Assembly (NCBI GenBank): GCA_029204225.1 | Contig: CM055093.1 | Location: forward strand, 4,432,056-4,496,055 | Source of the DNA: Diphasiastrum complanatum | Lineage: Eukaryota > Streptophyta > Lycopodiopsida > Lycopodiales > Lycopodiaceae | Length of the DNA: 64,000 nt | Reading direction: 5' to 3' | Shown: positions 12,588 to 24,385 of the stretch, piece after piece | How the letters are laid out: every line of letters begins with the position of its first letter | How positions within the stretch are numbered: position 1 is the first letter of the stretch | Translations under genes and position numbers: made by a program | The notes under the pieces: model-generated | What the model was told of the DNA's origin: nothing | What the model saw: the letters and a program-made list of their open reading frames with translations, nothing else | The model's database searches: none

Positions 12588-12850
12588 AGTGCATGTGATA
12601 TCTTCCATGTTAGTCTGTTACATGCTGCTATTGAGGATGATACTCCTCGCAAGGTTGCATTTCTTGATGATCCAAAACTATTTACTTTAGTACCAGCTGC
12701 TATACTTCAAGTTCATCTTCAGCATAGTCAACAACAACTGCAAATTCAATTTCTGGTTCATCTTGTTGAGGAGGCCACATGGAAGCCTATAGATGCTTTT
12801 TATCATACGCCGTTACTTGCGGATTAGGCTCGTGCTCTAGCTGCCCTTGC
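12588..12850 (+). mobile_element. Ty3/gypsy integrase C-terminus and chromodomain fragment
   Basis: The plus-strand translation starts [17 protein letters not shown] and continues to the chromodomain-like EEATWKPIDAFYHTPLLAD. It aligns closely with the C-terminus of the full-length gypsy at 54.3-54.0 kb. A stop interrupts it near 12823. Confidence 0.85.
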
Positions 12851-13383
12851 ACTCTGGCACTGGTAGTGGTTGTGCAAATTTCAAAATATGTTGCTCCCAA
12901 ATCCCAAGTAAAGCATTTACTAAAAATATTGTTACTAAATAAACTCCTCAATATTAACATCATGAGAGCTTGAAGCTGCATTTTTGAAACTTTGAAAGTC
13001 TAAAAATTCAAGTTGGCCAGAGTCCACGCTACATGCTGAAGCTGGAAACTTGAAAATTGCAACAACATTTGCACACTACACTACCTAGTAGAACAAACAA
13101 ACAAAGGCCATAAAATAGGAAGTTCGAAAGTTTGGATATTGGAATATTGAAGTGTAGGGCCATGGCCCACGCTACAATTTCAGTCTTCAAGGAGAAGCTT
13201 TGCAATTGCATTTGCCAATGTTAAACTTGAAAGTTGAAAAGAGTCAGTGTTGAAATTAAAATCTATCACTTTGACTGTTTTATACAAATTTTACACTTCA
13301 GTATTGATGGCTTTAGATTGCAAAGGCATGTCAAATTTTGAGTTGGCCTTTGAAGGGCATGACAGTTGTCAACTTTCAACATT
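12851..13383. other. No gene recognised
   Basis: AT-rich sequence with repeated TTGAAA words and no recognisable feature. Confidence 0.5.
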
Positions 13384-13649
13384 GTATAACTACTAGTTGC
13401 ATAAATCTGTATACAAAAAAGCCACAAAAATTAGATGCATGTTCACGATGCATAAAACTTTTAAATTTATTATGCGCATGCCTATTCCGTTCTGCAATTG
13501 TCATGTGATAGATAGTGTATAACTACTAGTTGCATAAATCAGTATACAAAAAAGCTACAAAATTAGATGCATGTTCATGATGCATAAAGCTCTTAAATTT
13601 ATTCTGCATATGCCTATTCCATTCTGCAATTGTCATGTGATAGATAGTC
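13384..13649. repeat. Direct tandem duplication, 2 x 133 bp
   Basis: GTATAACTACTAGTTGCATA begins copies at 13384 and 13517. Both end in GTCATGTGATAGATAGT, with about 10 differences between them. Confidence 0.92.
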
Positions 13650-13996
13650 ACCTGTAACCCATTACACAACAGACATTCAACCCCTTGAGTACTCCCATAT
13701 ATATTTATGCTCTCCCAATGTTGCCTAATGTTTTGCGAGCCTTCACCATAAGGAGACTAAAGAGAGAGATCAATATCATCTGTTATGAAATGAATGACAA
13801 TAGGTCCTACTTATACCCACAAGGAGGTCCTAAAATGGAACCTTCATGGAGCCTTCCGGAGGATAAGATAGTGGTAGTGAACCTAATTAAAATGGATAAG
13901 GAGGAATAATAGTGCGCCCTCCAACAAGAGAGCCCCCACTCCAATATCATATGGCCAAGTACCTAATAAATGAATAAATGCGGCCAAAGGAAACAA

Positions 13997-14430
13997 TAAC
14001 GGAGAGTAACTGATTAGTTGATTAGCGTTAACTACTCTTGTAATTCTCTGTTTGGCTATCTTGTAAACTCCACACAGTGGAGATATAAACCTTTTCTAGA
14101 TCAAAAAGGATACACAGAGAATGTGTGTGAGTAGAGCAGAAAAGAAAAAGAATAGAAACAAAATAGTTGTGTATGAAAGTCTACCAACGAGCAGAACACA
14201 GTGAAAGAACAGAGCGTCAACGAGCGAGACACTGACCATCTCGCTCTAAAAATTAAACTGATAATACAGTTGCTCTATCTCGTGCATCTCCTTGTCTTCT
14301 ACTGTCTTGATTGCTAGAATGATATCTGTTCTGTGATCTGTAGTTGCGTGTCTAGGATCCTGTAAGCTTCCGCACAAGAAAATTCAAAAGAAACAAATAT
14401 GTTTGTGATGAACTAAACCCGTTCACGACA
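13997..14430 (+). repeat. 5' LTR, family A copia, 5'-truncated
   Basis: It matches the 18.1-18.5 kb LTR (CTATCTTGTAAACTCCACAC, AATACACAGAGAATGTG-type blocks) and ends GTTCACGACA. The outer part of the LTR is missing. The adjoining 13905-13960 resembles part of the gypsy LTR at 53.6 kb (TAGTGCGCCCTCC, GCCCCCACTCC). Confidence 0.8.
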
Positions 14431-14442
14431 TGGTATCAAAGC
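14431..14442 (+). other. Primer-binding site
   Basis: TGGTATCAAAGC directly follows the LTR end, one base from the standard initiator-Met site. Confidence 0.85.
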
Positions 14443-14494
14443 CTACAAGTTTTCAGTATTGATATCTAAGCAGTGATTTTCTAGACAACACAAT

Positions 14495-15391
14495 ATGGCT
14501 ACAACGATCCAGACAAGAGTAGCAATCAAAATCAATATGGCTACAGGATATGGAAATTTAAAATCAAAACACTTCTGAAGGGCGAAGGCATCTGGTCGGT
14601 GACTGAACTCTCAAAGGTGCAGCCTCCAGAGGGAGACCAAAGGAGAGCTGAATGGATCAGAAAGGATGAGCGTGCAATGGCGATCATTGTTTCATCCATC
14701 AACAAAGATCTACTCATGTAGACTAAAGACTGCGAAAGCAGCCATGCAACATGGGAAAGATTAAAACAGAAGTACGAAGTTAGGACTGCAGCTTCAATGA
14801 TGCATCGTCATAATCAGCTATAATCCATACGATGGGATGACAACTAGTTAGACCAGCACGTTGAGAAGATCAGAATGATCTTCGTTCAACTCGTTGCATC
14901 AGGACAAGTGCACCAGGTCCCAGCACCACAACAGATGATGTACTTCATGAAGTCTCTACTTACGTCCTATCAGCCGGTGAGAATGCTCATACTGAGTCTG
15001 CCAAATATAACATTTGACAAAGCAATCAGTCTTGTCGTTGATGAGGGACAAAGGAGAAGGAAGCAGTGATCAAAAGAAAGCCCTCTTCATGAAAGGAAGG
15101 AAAAAAAACAAGAACAAACCCAGATTCAACAAGACGAAGTCCTCGAATCAACAATCTTCTTCTTGTGATCACTGTCATAAACTAGGCCATACAGCCAACA
15201 AATGCTGGTTCAATCTAGCAATACCTTGCATGCACTGCAAGAAAAAGGGGCACTCTGCATACGATTGCATATTCAACCCAAAAAGAAATAACAAGGCTGA
15301 GAAACCAAATGTTGCAGAGTCATCCAAAGATGCAGATAGAGGTGATGAAGCCTTCACAATACTTGATGAAGCTTCAATGAGCTTCACTGAA
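14495..15391 (+). pseudogene. copia gag, decayed, with two CCHC knuckles
   Basis: The Gag nucleocapsid packages element RNA. From the ATG at 14495 the frame is broken by stops. The C-terminal part is open at 15014-15394 and carries CDHCHKLGHTANKC and CMHCKKKGHSAYDC, two CX2CX4HX4C zinc knuckles. The second knuckle and the acidic tail are also found in the minus-strand copies near 600 and 21100. Confidence 0.85.
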
Positions 15392-15415
15392 TAACAGTAC
15401 GACTCTCAAAAGTTT

Positions 15416-16348
15416 ATGGCATTTGCAAAGCGACACACCTCAAAGAAGATGCAGATCATCAGATCTGACAATGGAGGTGAGTACAAGAGCAAAGAATTTT
15501 CAAAATTCTGCCAAGAACAAGAGATTGAGCATCAGTTCACTCCTGCATACACACCAGAATATAATGGTGTTGCGAAAAGAAGAAACAAGATGCTAGTTGA
15601 AGGAGCTAGATGCATGATGGCACAGGCTCGATTGCCAAGTCAATTCTGGACTGAGGCAATAGCTACAGTTGTAAACCTGCAGAACAGATCAACACCGACA
15701 ATGCTGGAAAATAAGACACTGTACGAGATGTGGACAGGTCAAAAGCCTGATCTATCATACGTACGTGTGTTTGGATGTGCAGCATACAAGTACATTCCAA
15801 AAGAAAAGAGAAGCAAACTCAATAATAAATCAGAACAAACGATCATGGTCGGGTACTCGAACGGATTACAAGTGCACATACTCTACAACCCAATCACAAA
15901 GAAGGTTGTTTCGAGTAGAGATGTGAAGTTTGATGAGTCTACATTCCCTGGACTAAAAGATGAAAAAGGCCATGAGATCTTCACATTACTGTTGGTTCAA
16001 GAGAGAGATCGAGAACATACATCAAATCATAATGTTGAGCCACAGACTCCAGAGCAGCAGGAAGCAGAAAATCAACCCCACGAACAAGAAACATTTGATC
16101 AGCGACGAAACGAACCCAGAAGGTCAACAAGACAAAGAAGACCTCCAGACCGTAGACAAGGTAGACTTTTCAAGCTTGATGTTATTGTTATGGCTAACAA
16201 AAAGGATGGAATGGAAAAGGAGATTGGTCTCAACTTTCCAAAGTTACCTTTTAGCATCAACAAGATTGGCGGATCTTATGGAAAGTCTAACAAGCTTCCT
16301 TATGCTAGATCTAGATCAAGATCTATTATGCTTCTTGGAGAAGGCTAG
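15416..16348 (+). pseudogene. copia integrase, C-terminal half
   Basis: The frame opens at the second catalytic aspartate (IRSDNGGEYKSKEFSKF) and includes the glutamate motif region (YTPEYNGVAKRRNK), then QFWTEAIATVVNLQNR and VFGCAAYKYIPKEKRSKL. The catalytic glutamate position of the usual NGVAERKNR motif reads lysine here (VAKRRN), which should inactivate it. The first half of integrase is deleted upstream. Confidence 0.88.
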
Positions 16349-16559
16349 TCTTGAGGATAATGATGGTGTTTCAATGGTTCTTCATGGCAAGTGCAAGCAT
16401 GCAAAAGGTAAGGAAAGAGCTAACTTCATCAATGGAGGAGAAGGTTCTTCCTTGGAAACGCTAACAATCTTTAGTGGAGTGAAGACACGCAATTCGAGTA
16501 CTGCAGCTTCATTGAAGAGCCAACAACATGAAGCTGTCTAGAATCCAGAGGGAAAATTT

Positions 16560-18050
16560 TGAAAGCAGGCAATGTCAGAAGAGATTGAGTCGATGAGGCA
16601 AGATGAGGCATGGACGCTAGAGCCACTGCCAAAAACTAAAAGATCCTCGACTGCAAGTGGGTGTACAAGAAAAAAATAAAATCAGATGGCATTGTTGACT
16701 GTTACAAAGCAAGGCTTGTCGCGAAGGGCTACACACAAAGGTATGGTGTTGATTATCTCAACACATATTTACCAATGGTCAAGATGACAAGCATACGACT
16801 ACTCCTTGCATACGCTACACAACACAATCTGAAAATTCACTAGATTGATGTGAAGACATCCTTTCTCCACGAAGATCTAGAGGAAGAAATCTTTATGAAG
16901 CAACCTGAAGGATTTGAAGACCCCGACAATCGACAATATGTCTGTCGATTGCAGAGATGCATTCATGGTCTAAAGCAGACATCACAAGCTTGTACAAGAA
17001 GCTCGATAGTCTTCTGAAGTCTCTAGACTTCAATCCTACACAACCAGACTATAATGTCTGCATAAAAAGAGTAGGAAAAGATTTTGTGATACTGACTATT
17101 TTTGTGGATGATTCCGTTATAGTAGAAAATTCCTTGATGCTAATCAAAGACACGAAGATCAGATTTTTGAAAATTATGAAATCACAGATCTAGGAGAAAC
17201 AAAAAAATGCCTCGGGCTGGAGATCAGACGAGATCGAATAAAAGATGAAATGCACTTGAGTCAATCTGAATATGCCAGAAAAGTGTTCAAGCAGTATCAC
17301 ATGATGGACTGCAAAGAAAAGGCCACACCAATGATAGCTGGAGCCAAGCTAACAAAGCAAGATTGCCCAAAAACAGAAGAAGAAAAATAGAAGATGGCAG
17401 GTATACCCTACCAAAACCTAATAAGTAGTCTGATGTACCTTATAATTTGTACCAGACCCGATCTAGTTTTCTCTGTTTATGCCTTAAGCCAATTCTCTTC
17501 CAATCTTGACATAGCACATTGGCAAATGGAAAAACAAATCCTACAATATCTGAAGGGTACCCAAAATATGGGACTAACATACAGAGCAAAAAACGAAAGA
17601 AAAGGATTTGAGCTGCACCACTACAGTGATGCAAGCTGGGCGAGAGCTGCAAAGATGACAGCAAGTCCATACCTGAAAGATGTTCAATAGCGTGCAGAAC
17701 AGCAATCAACTAGATAAGCAAAAAGCAAACCTTGGTAGCTCAATCTTCTTGCAAAGCTGAATATGTCGCAACTTCAAAGGTGGCGAACGAGGTAGTGTGG
17801 TTGCAGATGATGATGGAGGATGATGATGGAATTTCAAAGTGCCATTTATCTGTCCCAGGATCATGTCTGCCATTCAAAGACAAAACACATACCTCTGAAG
17901 TACCATCACATTCGAGATTTGATCTCTAAAGGAGACCTCTAGGTCCAGTACATAAAGTCTGAAGACATGATTGCATATCTGCTCATGAAGCCGCTCGACA
18001 AGCCACTCTTTGCAAAGCAAAGAAAGGCGATTGGATTAAACGTGCAAAGC
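16560..18050 (+). pseudogene. copia reverse transcriptase and RNase H, decayed
   Basis: Recognisable segments are [19 protein letters not shown], a broken IDVKTSFLHEDLEEEI block, the catalytic FVDD (near 17102), SSLMYLIICTRPDLVF and the RNase H end SSCKAEYVATSKVANEVVWL. Frameshifts and stops separate them. Confidence 0.88.
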
Positions 18051-18069
18051 TGCAAGGTTCAAGAGGGAG

Positions 18070-18530
18070 TGTAAAAAATGGTGAACTCCTGCAACTTTGC
18101 CACGACGCGAATTGAAACGACATGAAGCAAAGGTCAAATGGTGAACAATTTGCGAAAGTCAACGTACCTGGAAAACTCTAAGACATGAAGCGAAGCGAAA
18201 CTCGAAGGTCGAATGATTCGCAAAAGTCAAACATGCCTCCAGGACCAAAAAGACATGACATGACATGAAACGAAAAGAAACAAAAAAAAATCTTTCGTGC
18301 TGCCAACTGGCAGCTCAACGGGTGTGGAGTCTTAAACTTCACCCCCAACTAAAACAGTTAGCTTCTCTTGTAATTCTCTATTTAGCTATCTTGTAAACTC
18401 CACACAGTGGAGATGTAAACCTATTTTGGATAAAAAAGAATACACAGAGAATGTGCGTGAGTAGAGTAGAAAAGAAAAAGAATAGAAACGAAATAGCTGT
18501 GTATGAAAGTCTGCCAACGAGCAGAAGACA
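18070..18530 (+). repeat. 3' LTR, family A copia, 3'-truncated
   Basis: It starts TGTAAAAAATGGTGAACTCC directly after the polypurine tract and follows the 5' LTR up to GCCAACGAGCAGAAGACA, where homology stops. Confidence 0.85.
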
Positions 18531-19451
<921 letters not shown>

Positions 19452-19792
19452 TTTGAGTGAAACTAGCAAAGTGTTATTAGAATTAGAATAGAAATACAAT
19501 ACAAAGGAAATGGCTCCTTTTTATAGATTCCCAAGGTGAGCCTCCTTCACCTTGATTAGCCACACTTCATGGGCAAGGATTCTAATCCAAGCTCTTCAAA
19601 TAAACACAGAATCAATCTAATGGTTCTAAGAAAGCACAAAGCAAGTCACATGAATCATGTGAGTCTTACTTTGACCAAATTAGATTTTTTATTTGCACTT
19701 GAGTTTGTAACTTGACTAGGTAAGGCTTGGCCAACATTACTTTGAGTGGTGGGACCCACTTGTTTATTTATGTACATAAAATACCCACAACA

Positions 19793-21260
19793 ATGCGTAG
19801 TAGTATTCGACCATGTTTGTTTTGACTTTTCATTGAGTCTGCTTCTTTTTTCTTTGGAAATGTGCATGTATGCTGCACATCCGAACACACGTACATATGA
19901 CAGATCAGGCTTTTTACTTGTCCACTTTTCATATAGTGTCTTGTTTTCCAGGGTTGTTGTTGTCAATCTGTTCTGCAGGTGTACAACTATAGCTATTGCC
20001 TCAGTCCAGAATTGACTTGGCAACTGAGCTTGTGCCATCATGCATCTGGCTCCTTCGACAAGCATCATGTTTCTTTCTTCAGACCATTATACTATGTTGT
20101 GTATGCAGGAGTGAACTGATGCTCTAATCCTTGTTCTTGACATAAGTTTGAGAACTCCTTGCTCTTGTACTCACCACCATTCTCAGACTTGATAGTCTGC
20201 ACTTTCTTGGAGGTGTGTCTCTCTACGAATGCCATGAACTTCTTGAAAGAGTCGAATACTTCAAATTTCTTCTTTTAGTAGTAGATCGTTGTCATCCGAC
20301 TGTAATCATTGATGAACATCAAGAAGTACCTCAATCTTGAGAGTGAGTCGACTTTCATCGAACATTGACATATGAGTGGACGAGCTCAAGGACTTCTTTG
20401 GATCTTTTTTCCTCATGTACAAATGGACTTCGATGTTGTTTGCCTTTCTAACAGACTTCACAGAAGTCGATGTCGGGTTTGGATATCTTCAGACCTGTGA
20501 CTATGTCTTGTCTGCTCATGTCGTAGAGGCTTCTCATGTTCATATGGTATATTCTTCTGTGCCAGGGTTGATCTTCGTTCACTGATGTATTTAGTATGCT
20601 ATCAGAGTTGCTAATAATCTTTGTCTAGTACAGGTTACCTTCTCTAGACCCAACAATCAGCAGTTTGTTTGATTTTTGCTCAATCATCCAGCATGTATTG
20701 CCATCAAACAAGACTTGAATTTCGAGATCTGTCATCTTCAAGACTGATAGTAGGTCTCTTCTCAATGAGGGTACATAGGGTGCTCTTGGCAACTCTTCTT
20801 GTCCCAACAGTGTACGTAGTTGTAGGGATCCGACGCCTACGACATCATGTCGACTCTCATTGCCTAGTATCACTGCTCTTGATTTGTCAAGTTCTTTGTA
20901 GTTGATCAAGACATTTTTGTTGCAGGTAATGTGTGAAGTTGCTCCTGAGTTGATGACTACGTCGTAGTCATGTTGTGTGTAGCTGTCAAAGCCTCATCGA
21001 ATATCGTGAAGGCTTCATCGCTCATGTCTGTATCCTTCGACGATTTTTCAACATTGGCCTTTTCAGCCTTGTTCTTTCTTTTTGGGTTGTATCTGCATTA
21101 GTATGCTGAATGCCCTTTCTTCTTGCAGTGCATGCAAGGGATTGTCGGGTTGAACCAGGTCTAGATTTTTAACAGTGATCACAGAAAGAAGTTTGCTTTT
21201 TGTTGTTGTTGCCTCTTGTCGATGACTTCGAATGAGCCATGTCGAATATGGGCTTGTTCT
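19793..21260 (-). mobile_element. Ty1/copia family A, truncated: gag knuckle, protease, GAG-pre-integrase, integrase
   Basis: Read right to left: the zinc-knuckle region at 21190-21060; the protease-linked segment at 20960-20625 (VILGNESRHDVVGVGSLQLR, YVPSLRRDLLSV); the GAG-pre-integrase and integrase core at about 20600-20100; and an integrase C-terminal frame at 20068-19800 (EGARCMMAQAQLPSQFW, VRVFGCAAYMHISKEKRSRL). It contains the parts missing from the plus-strand copy at 14-18.5 kb. The left end is cut near 19793 next to ACCCACAACA, a possible LTR end that also occurs at 4437-4446. Confidence 0.87.
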
Positions 21261-21610
21261 TTTTCTTTGCAGAATGTATTGCTAGGAAAGTAAGTCATGG
21301 TTGGGATGATTGGACGTATGCTATGTAATTGCAGTTGAGCTGATAAAGTAGTGAATCTTGTTTCAGACACGAATAACAACTGATGCTCAGCTATGACACA
21401 TGTCTTCCCCACTGTACTAACTCGTGCGATTTTGTGTTGTGGGGTGGTGGCGGGTAACAACTGAATATCCTAAAACTTGTTTCGCTTTATGGTATCTTGT
21501 ATTGTAAGACTTTATACAACTCTGTTTCTAACCTGTTATACTTCAAAATGAAAGGGTTTAAAGGGTTTGGTCCTGACTTTTGTCAAGGGGGACTATGTGA
21601 AATCTTTTTA

Positions 21611-21617
<7 letters not shown>

Positions 21618-21696
<79 letters not shown>
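21618..21696. repeat. (CT)n microsatellite abutting gypsy RT
   Basis: A CT tract of about 79 bp that runs directly into gypsy coding sequence at 21697. Confidence 0.97.
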
Positions 21697-21697
<1 letters not shown>

Positions 21698-21910
21698 AGA
21701 GATTGAATAAAGTTATCGTCAAGAACAAATATCCATCACCTAAAATGGATGATCTGATTGATTGTTTGCGTAGAGCCAAATACTTCACTAAAATTGATTT
21801 GCAAACGAGTCATCATCAAATCAAAATACATCCTGATAATGTATCAAAAATTGGTTATAGGACTCGATTTGTCATTTGTCTTTTGGTTTGAAAAATGCTT
21901 AAACTACTGT
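21697..21910 (+). mobile_element. Ty3/gypsy reverse transcriptase fragment
   Basis: It encodes NKVIVKNKYPSPKMDDLIDC and KYFTKIDLQTSHHQIKIHP, the RT palm segment that also appears at 6.5 kb, then shifts frame at the expected FGLKNA motif and ends. Confidence 0.88.
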
Positions 21911-22484
21911 AGGGTGTGTAATTTGGTTGGTGAGTAGCCCTTCCACCTACCCTTCCGCCTGTCAAAGAGGGTTAGAGCACTAGATAGGTATCTAACTATG
22001 CCAAGTTGCTAGATTTAGATGCTTTCTACTCTTTTTCCTAACACTGCTCCACTTTAACACTACCCATTCCTACACTAACCACACACACATCATGATTTTG
22101 AGTGAAAGAGAGGGAGAGAGATAGATAGATAGAAGTAGGAAGTAGAGAAAGAGGGAGAGAAAGAGAGTGAGAGGGGAGGTTAGCTCATTTGCTCATTGTG
22201 CATGCTAATGGAAAAACATTAACTAATGAAACCAAAAACATGGAAGATAGAAAGCAAAGACACAGGCACACAAAAGCATTAACAAGTATTGAATAGCAAA
22301 TGAGGATGCTTCTCTCCAAAATGGTAGAGTTTCCTCCTTCTTATTAAGCATGGAAATGGGTTACAAATGGTGCCTTTTTATCTTTGGGGTGGTCCTTGCC
22401 CCTTGCTTCCTATTGGCTACTTGCAAAGGATGGGATTGTAATCCACACCATCCACAAGAAACACAAATGAATCTATGGTGTAGG
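21911..22484. other. No gene recognised
   Basis: GA-rich and AT-rich sequence. A GATAGATAGATA run lies near 22120. Confidence 0.5.
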
Positions 22485-23199
22485 TGTTAGATTTCTTATG
22501 CTCAGCCTAAACAAATCATTCAAGTAATGAGCATCCTGAAAACCGAAGGACGACTACGTGCTTCAGACCTTTGCATTTTTTCCTTTGGAAATTTTTGTGC
22601 CTTAACCATTTTCTAGGCACCTTTGCCTTTTTCGCCTTCTTTGCATTTTTTGCACCTTCGCAAGAAAGGCGACACAATGACCAAAATTCATTTCAGACCA
22701 GTCTTAAACAATTTAAAGGCACCTTCGGGTTTTTCGAGTTTTTCGGATTTTTTGCAACAGTGGCAAAGGGCGGTTACTTAAAAATCCTAAAAATAGCTGG
22801 ACAGTTAAAATATTCAAAGGGTGGTTACCTACTTTTTAAATACAAAAACTGGCGTAAATAGCATTCAATGCTTGTAAGATATTTAGAAGACACTTGTAAA
22901 CATATACTACAAGCTGAATCAAGCTAAGTTTAAGTTTTATTATTATCGGAGTTATCTGTAGCCAGCCTAATCACGCTCAACAATCAAGCTAAAGTTATCA
23001 CTTCAAGCATTGTACTCATTTGTTTTGATATTAATCAAAGTGCAATTTCTTTTGTCTCACTACTGTATTGTTCATTTGTGTAATTTGTATGAATCATTCA
23101 TCTTGAATATTTCTGCTGCTAACTGATGCATTTCCGATCCTACACGCCTACGCTCAAAGCTTCTAGCTTCTGTTGCCCGGTCACCCACGTTTTACGACA
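22485..23199 (+). repeat. 5' LTR, copia family B, 715 bp
   Basis: It starts TGTTAGATTTCTTATGCTC, ends TTTTACGACA and is followed directly by a primer-binding site. An inverted copy lies at 27138-27833. Confidence 0.92.
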
Positions 23200-23211
23200 T
23201 GGTATCAGAGC
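23200..23211 (+). other. Primer-binding site (tRNA-iMet)
   Basis: TGGTATCAGAGC immediately after the LTR. Confidence 0.93.
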
Positions 23212-23342
23212 GCGCATTTTAGTAATCTGCATTTCTATTGCGGATTATTAGTCTTGTTTCTGCCAAGACGTCTTTCTAGCAAACGTGCAGCCAATAGTAT
23301 TTCGATAATTGTTGTTTCTACCAACGATTTCGTTCAACTAGA

Positions 23343-24385
23343 ATGGATCCATCATCTAGTTTATCTCTCATTGACAAACTCGATGGAAATAACTACCATC
23401 TTTGGAAATTCAAGATGAACGTCATACTACTAGCCAAAGAACTGTGGGGCATAGTTGATGGCACAGAGCTCAAACCAGAAGGTGATGCAGCCATTATCAC
23501 CAAGTGGTGACTGATGGCAAAGCATTTATCATGATCACCCTCAACATCAAGGATACTCAGATCAGCCACTTATGTGCTGCTCAGACTGCTAAGGATGCAT
23601 GGGCATCCTAGCAGCCCTCTATGATGTCAGGGATGTGATTTCTAAACTACACTTGATGAAGAAATTTTTCACCCTGACACAGAGAGTGTTTCGAGTTACC
23701 TCAACATTTTCAAAAATCTTATGGAGCAAATGACTGCAACTGGCTCAGTCATAGAAGATTCTGATCCTCTCATGACTCTATTAACAAGTCTACCTGAAGC
23801 CTACAAAAATTGGGTAATGGCAATTTCCACCCAGGAGCACCTCACTCTATCAAGAGTAATTTTGCTGCTCCTACAAAAGGAGATCAGAAGATCTGCATCC
23901 TCCTCAGGCTCAGGATTGGATCCTCAAGCTCTATATTTGAAAAGTCAGAAGTTTAGATCCAAGAGATCTACAAAGTCAGTTTATACTGACAAGAAGGGCA
24001 ACATGCAGATTGGACCAAATTCTGGTTCAGGATCGAATTCAACCTTTTCATCGTTCCAACCAGTGCAAAAACTATTTTGTAGATATTGTAAGAGGACTGG
24101 CCATGAAATCAAAGACTGCCGAACTTTGAAGTACAACAACGAAAAGAAGACGCAGTTCCAACAAGTACACAGTGCAACAACCAATCACTCAATCCAGTAA
24201 CAAGATCAAGATGAAGCTGCGTTTATGACCAAAGTCGGAGAACAACTGAATATCAATTCTTGGTATCTAAATTCTGAAGGAACCCAACACATGACTCACC
24301 ATCACGACTGGTTCAAAGACTATGAGTCATTCACCCACTTTCGAGTTGTGCAACTTGGAGACAACTCATAACATTCAATCGAAGG
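23343..24385 (+). pseudogene. copia family B gag and protease start, truncated
   Basis: The ATG at 23343 begins MDPSSSLSLIDKLDGNNYHL, the N-terminal Gag motif of plant copia elements. Stops near 23510 and 23610 break the frame, and it is open again at 23721-24200 (SLPEAYKNWVMAIS, zinc knuckle CRYCKRTGHEIKDC). A protease-like NSWYLNSEGTQHMTHH follows near 24260; the expected catalytic DSGA reads NSEG. The element stops at about 24385, where unrelated sequence begins. Confidence 0.88.

Larger units (their letters stand above)
13997..18530 (+). mobile_element. Ty1/copia family A, internally deleted element with both LTRs partial
   Basis: The order is partial 5' LTR (to 14430), primer-binding site (14431-14442), decayed gag with two zinc knuckles, integrase C-terminal half, RT, RNase H, polypurine tract AAGAGGGAG (18061-18069) and 3' LTR from 18070. 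Protease, GAG-pre-integrase and the first half of integrase are missing between about 15391 and 15416. Many stops make it non-coding, but it is the most complete family A copy here and allows the minus copies at 1-1440 and 19.8-21.2 kb to be interpreted. Confidence 0.9.
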
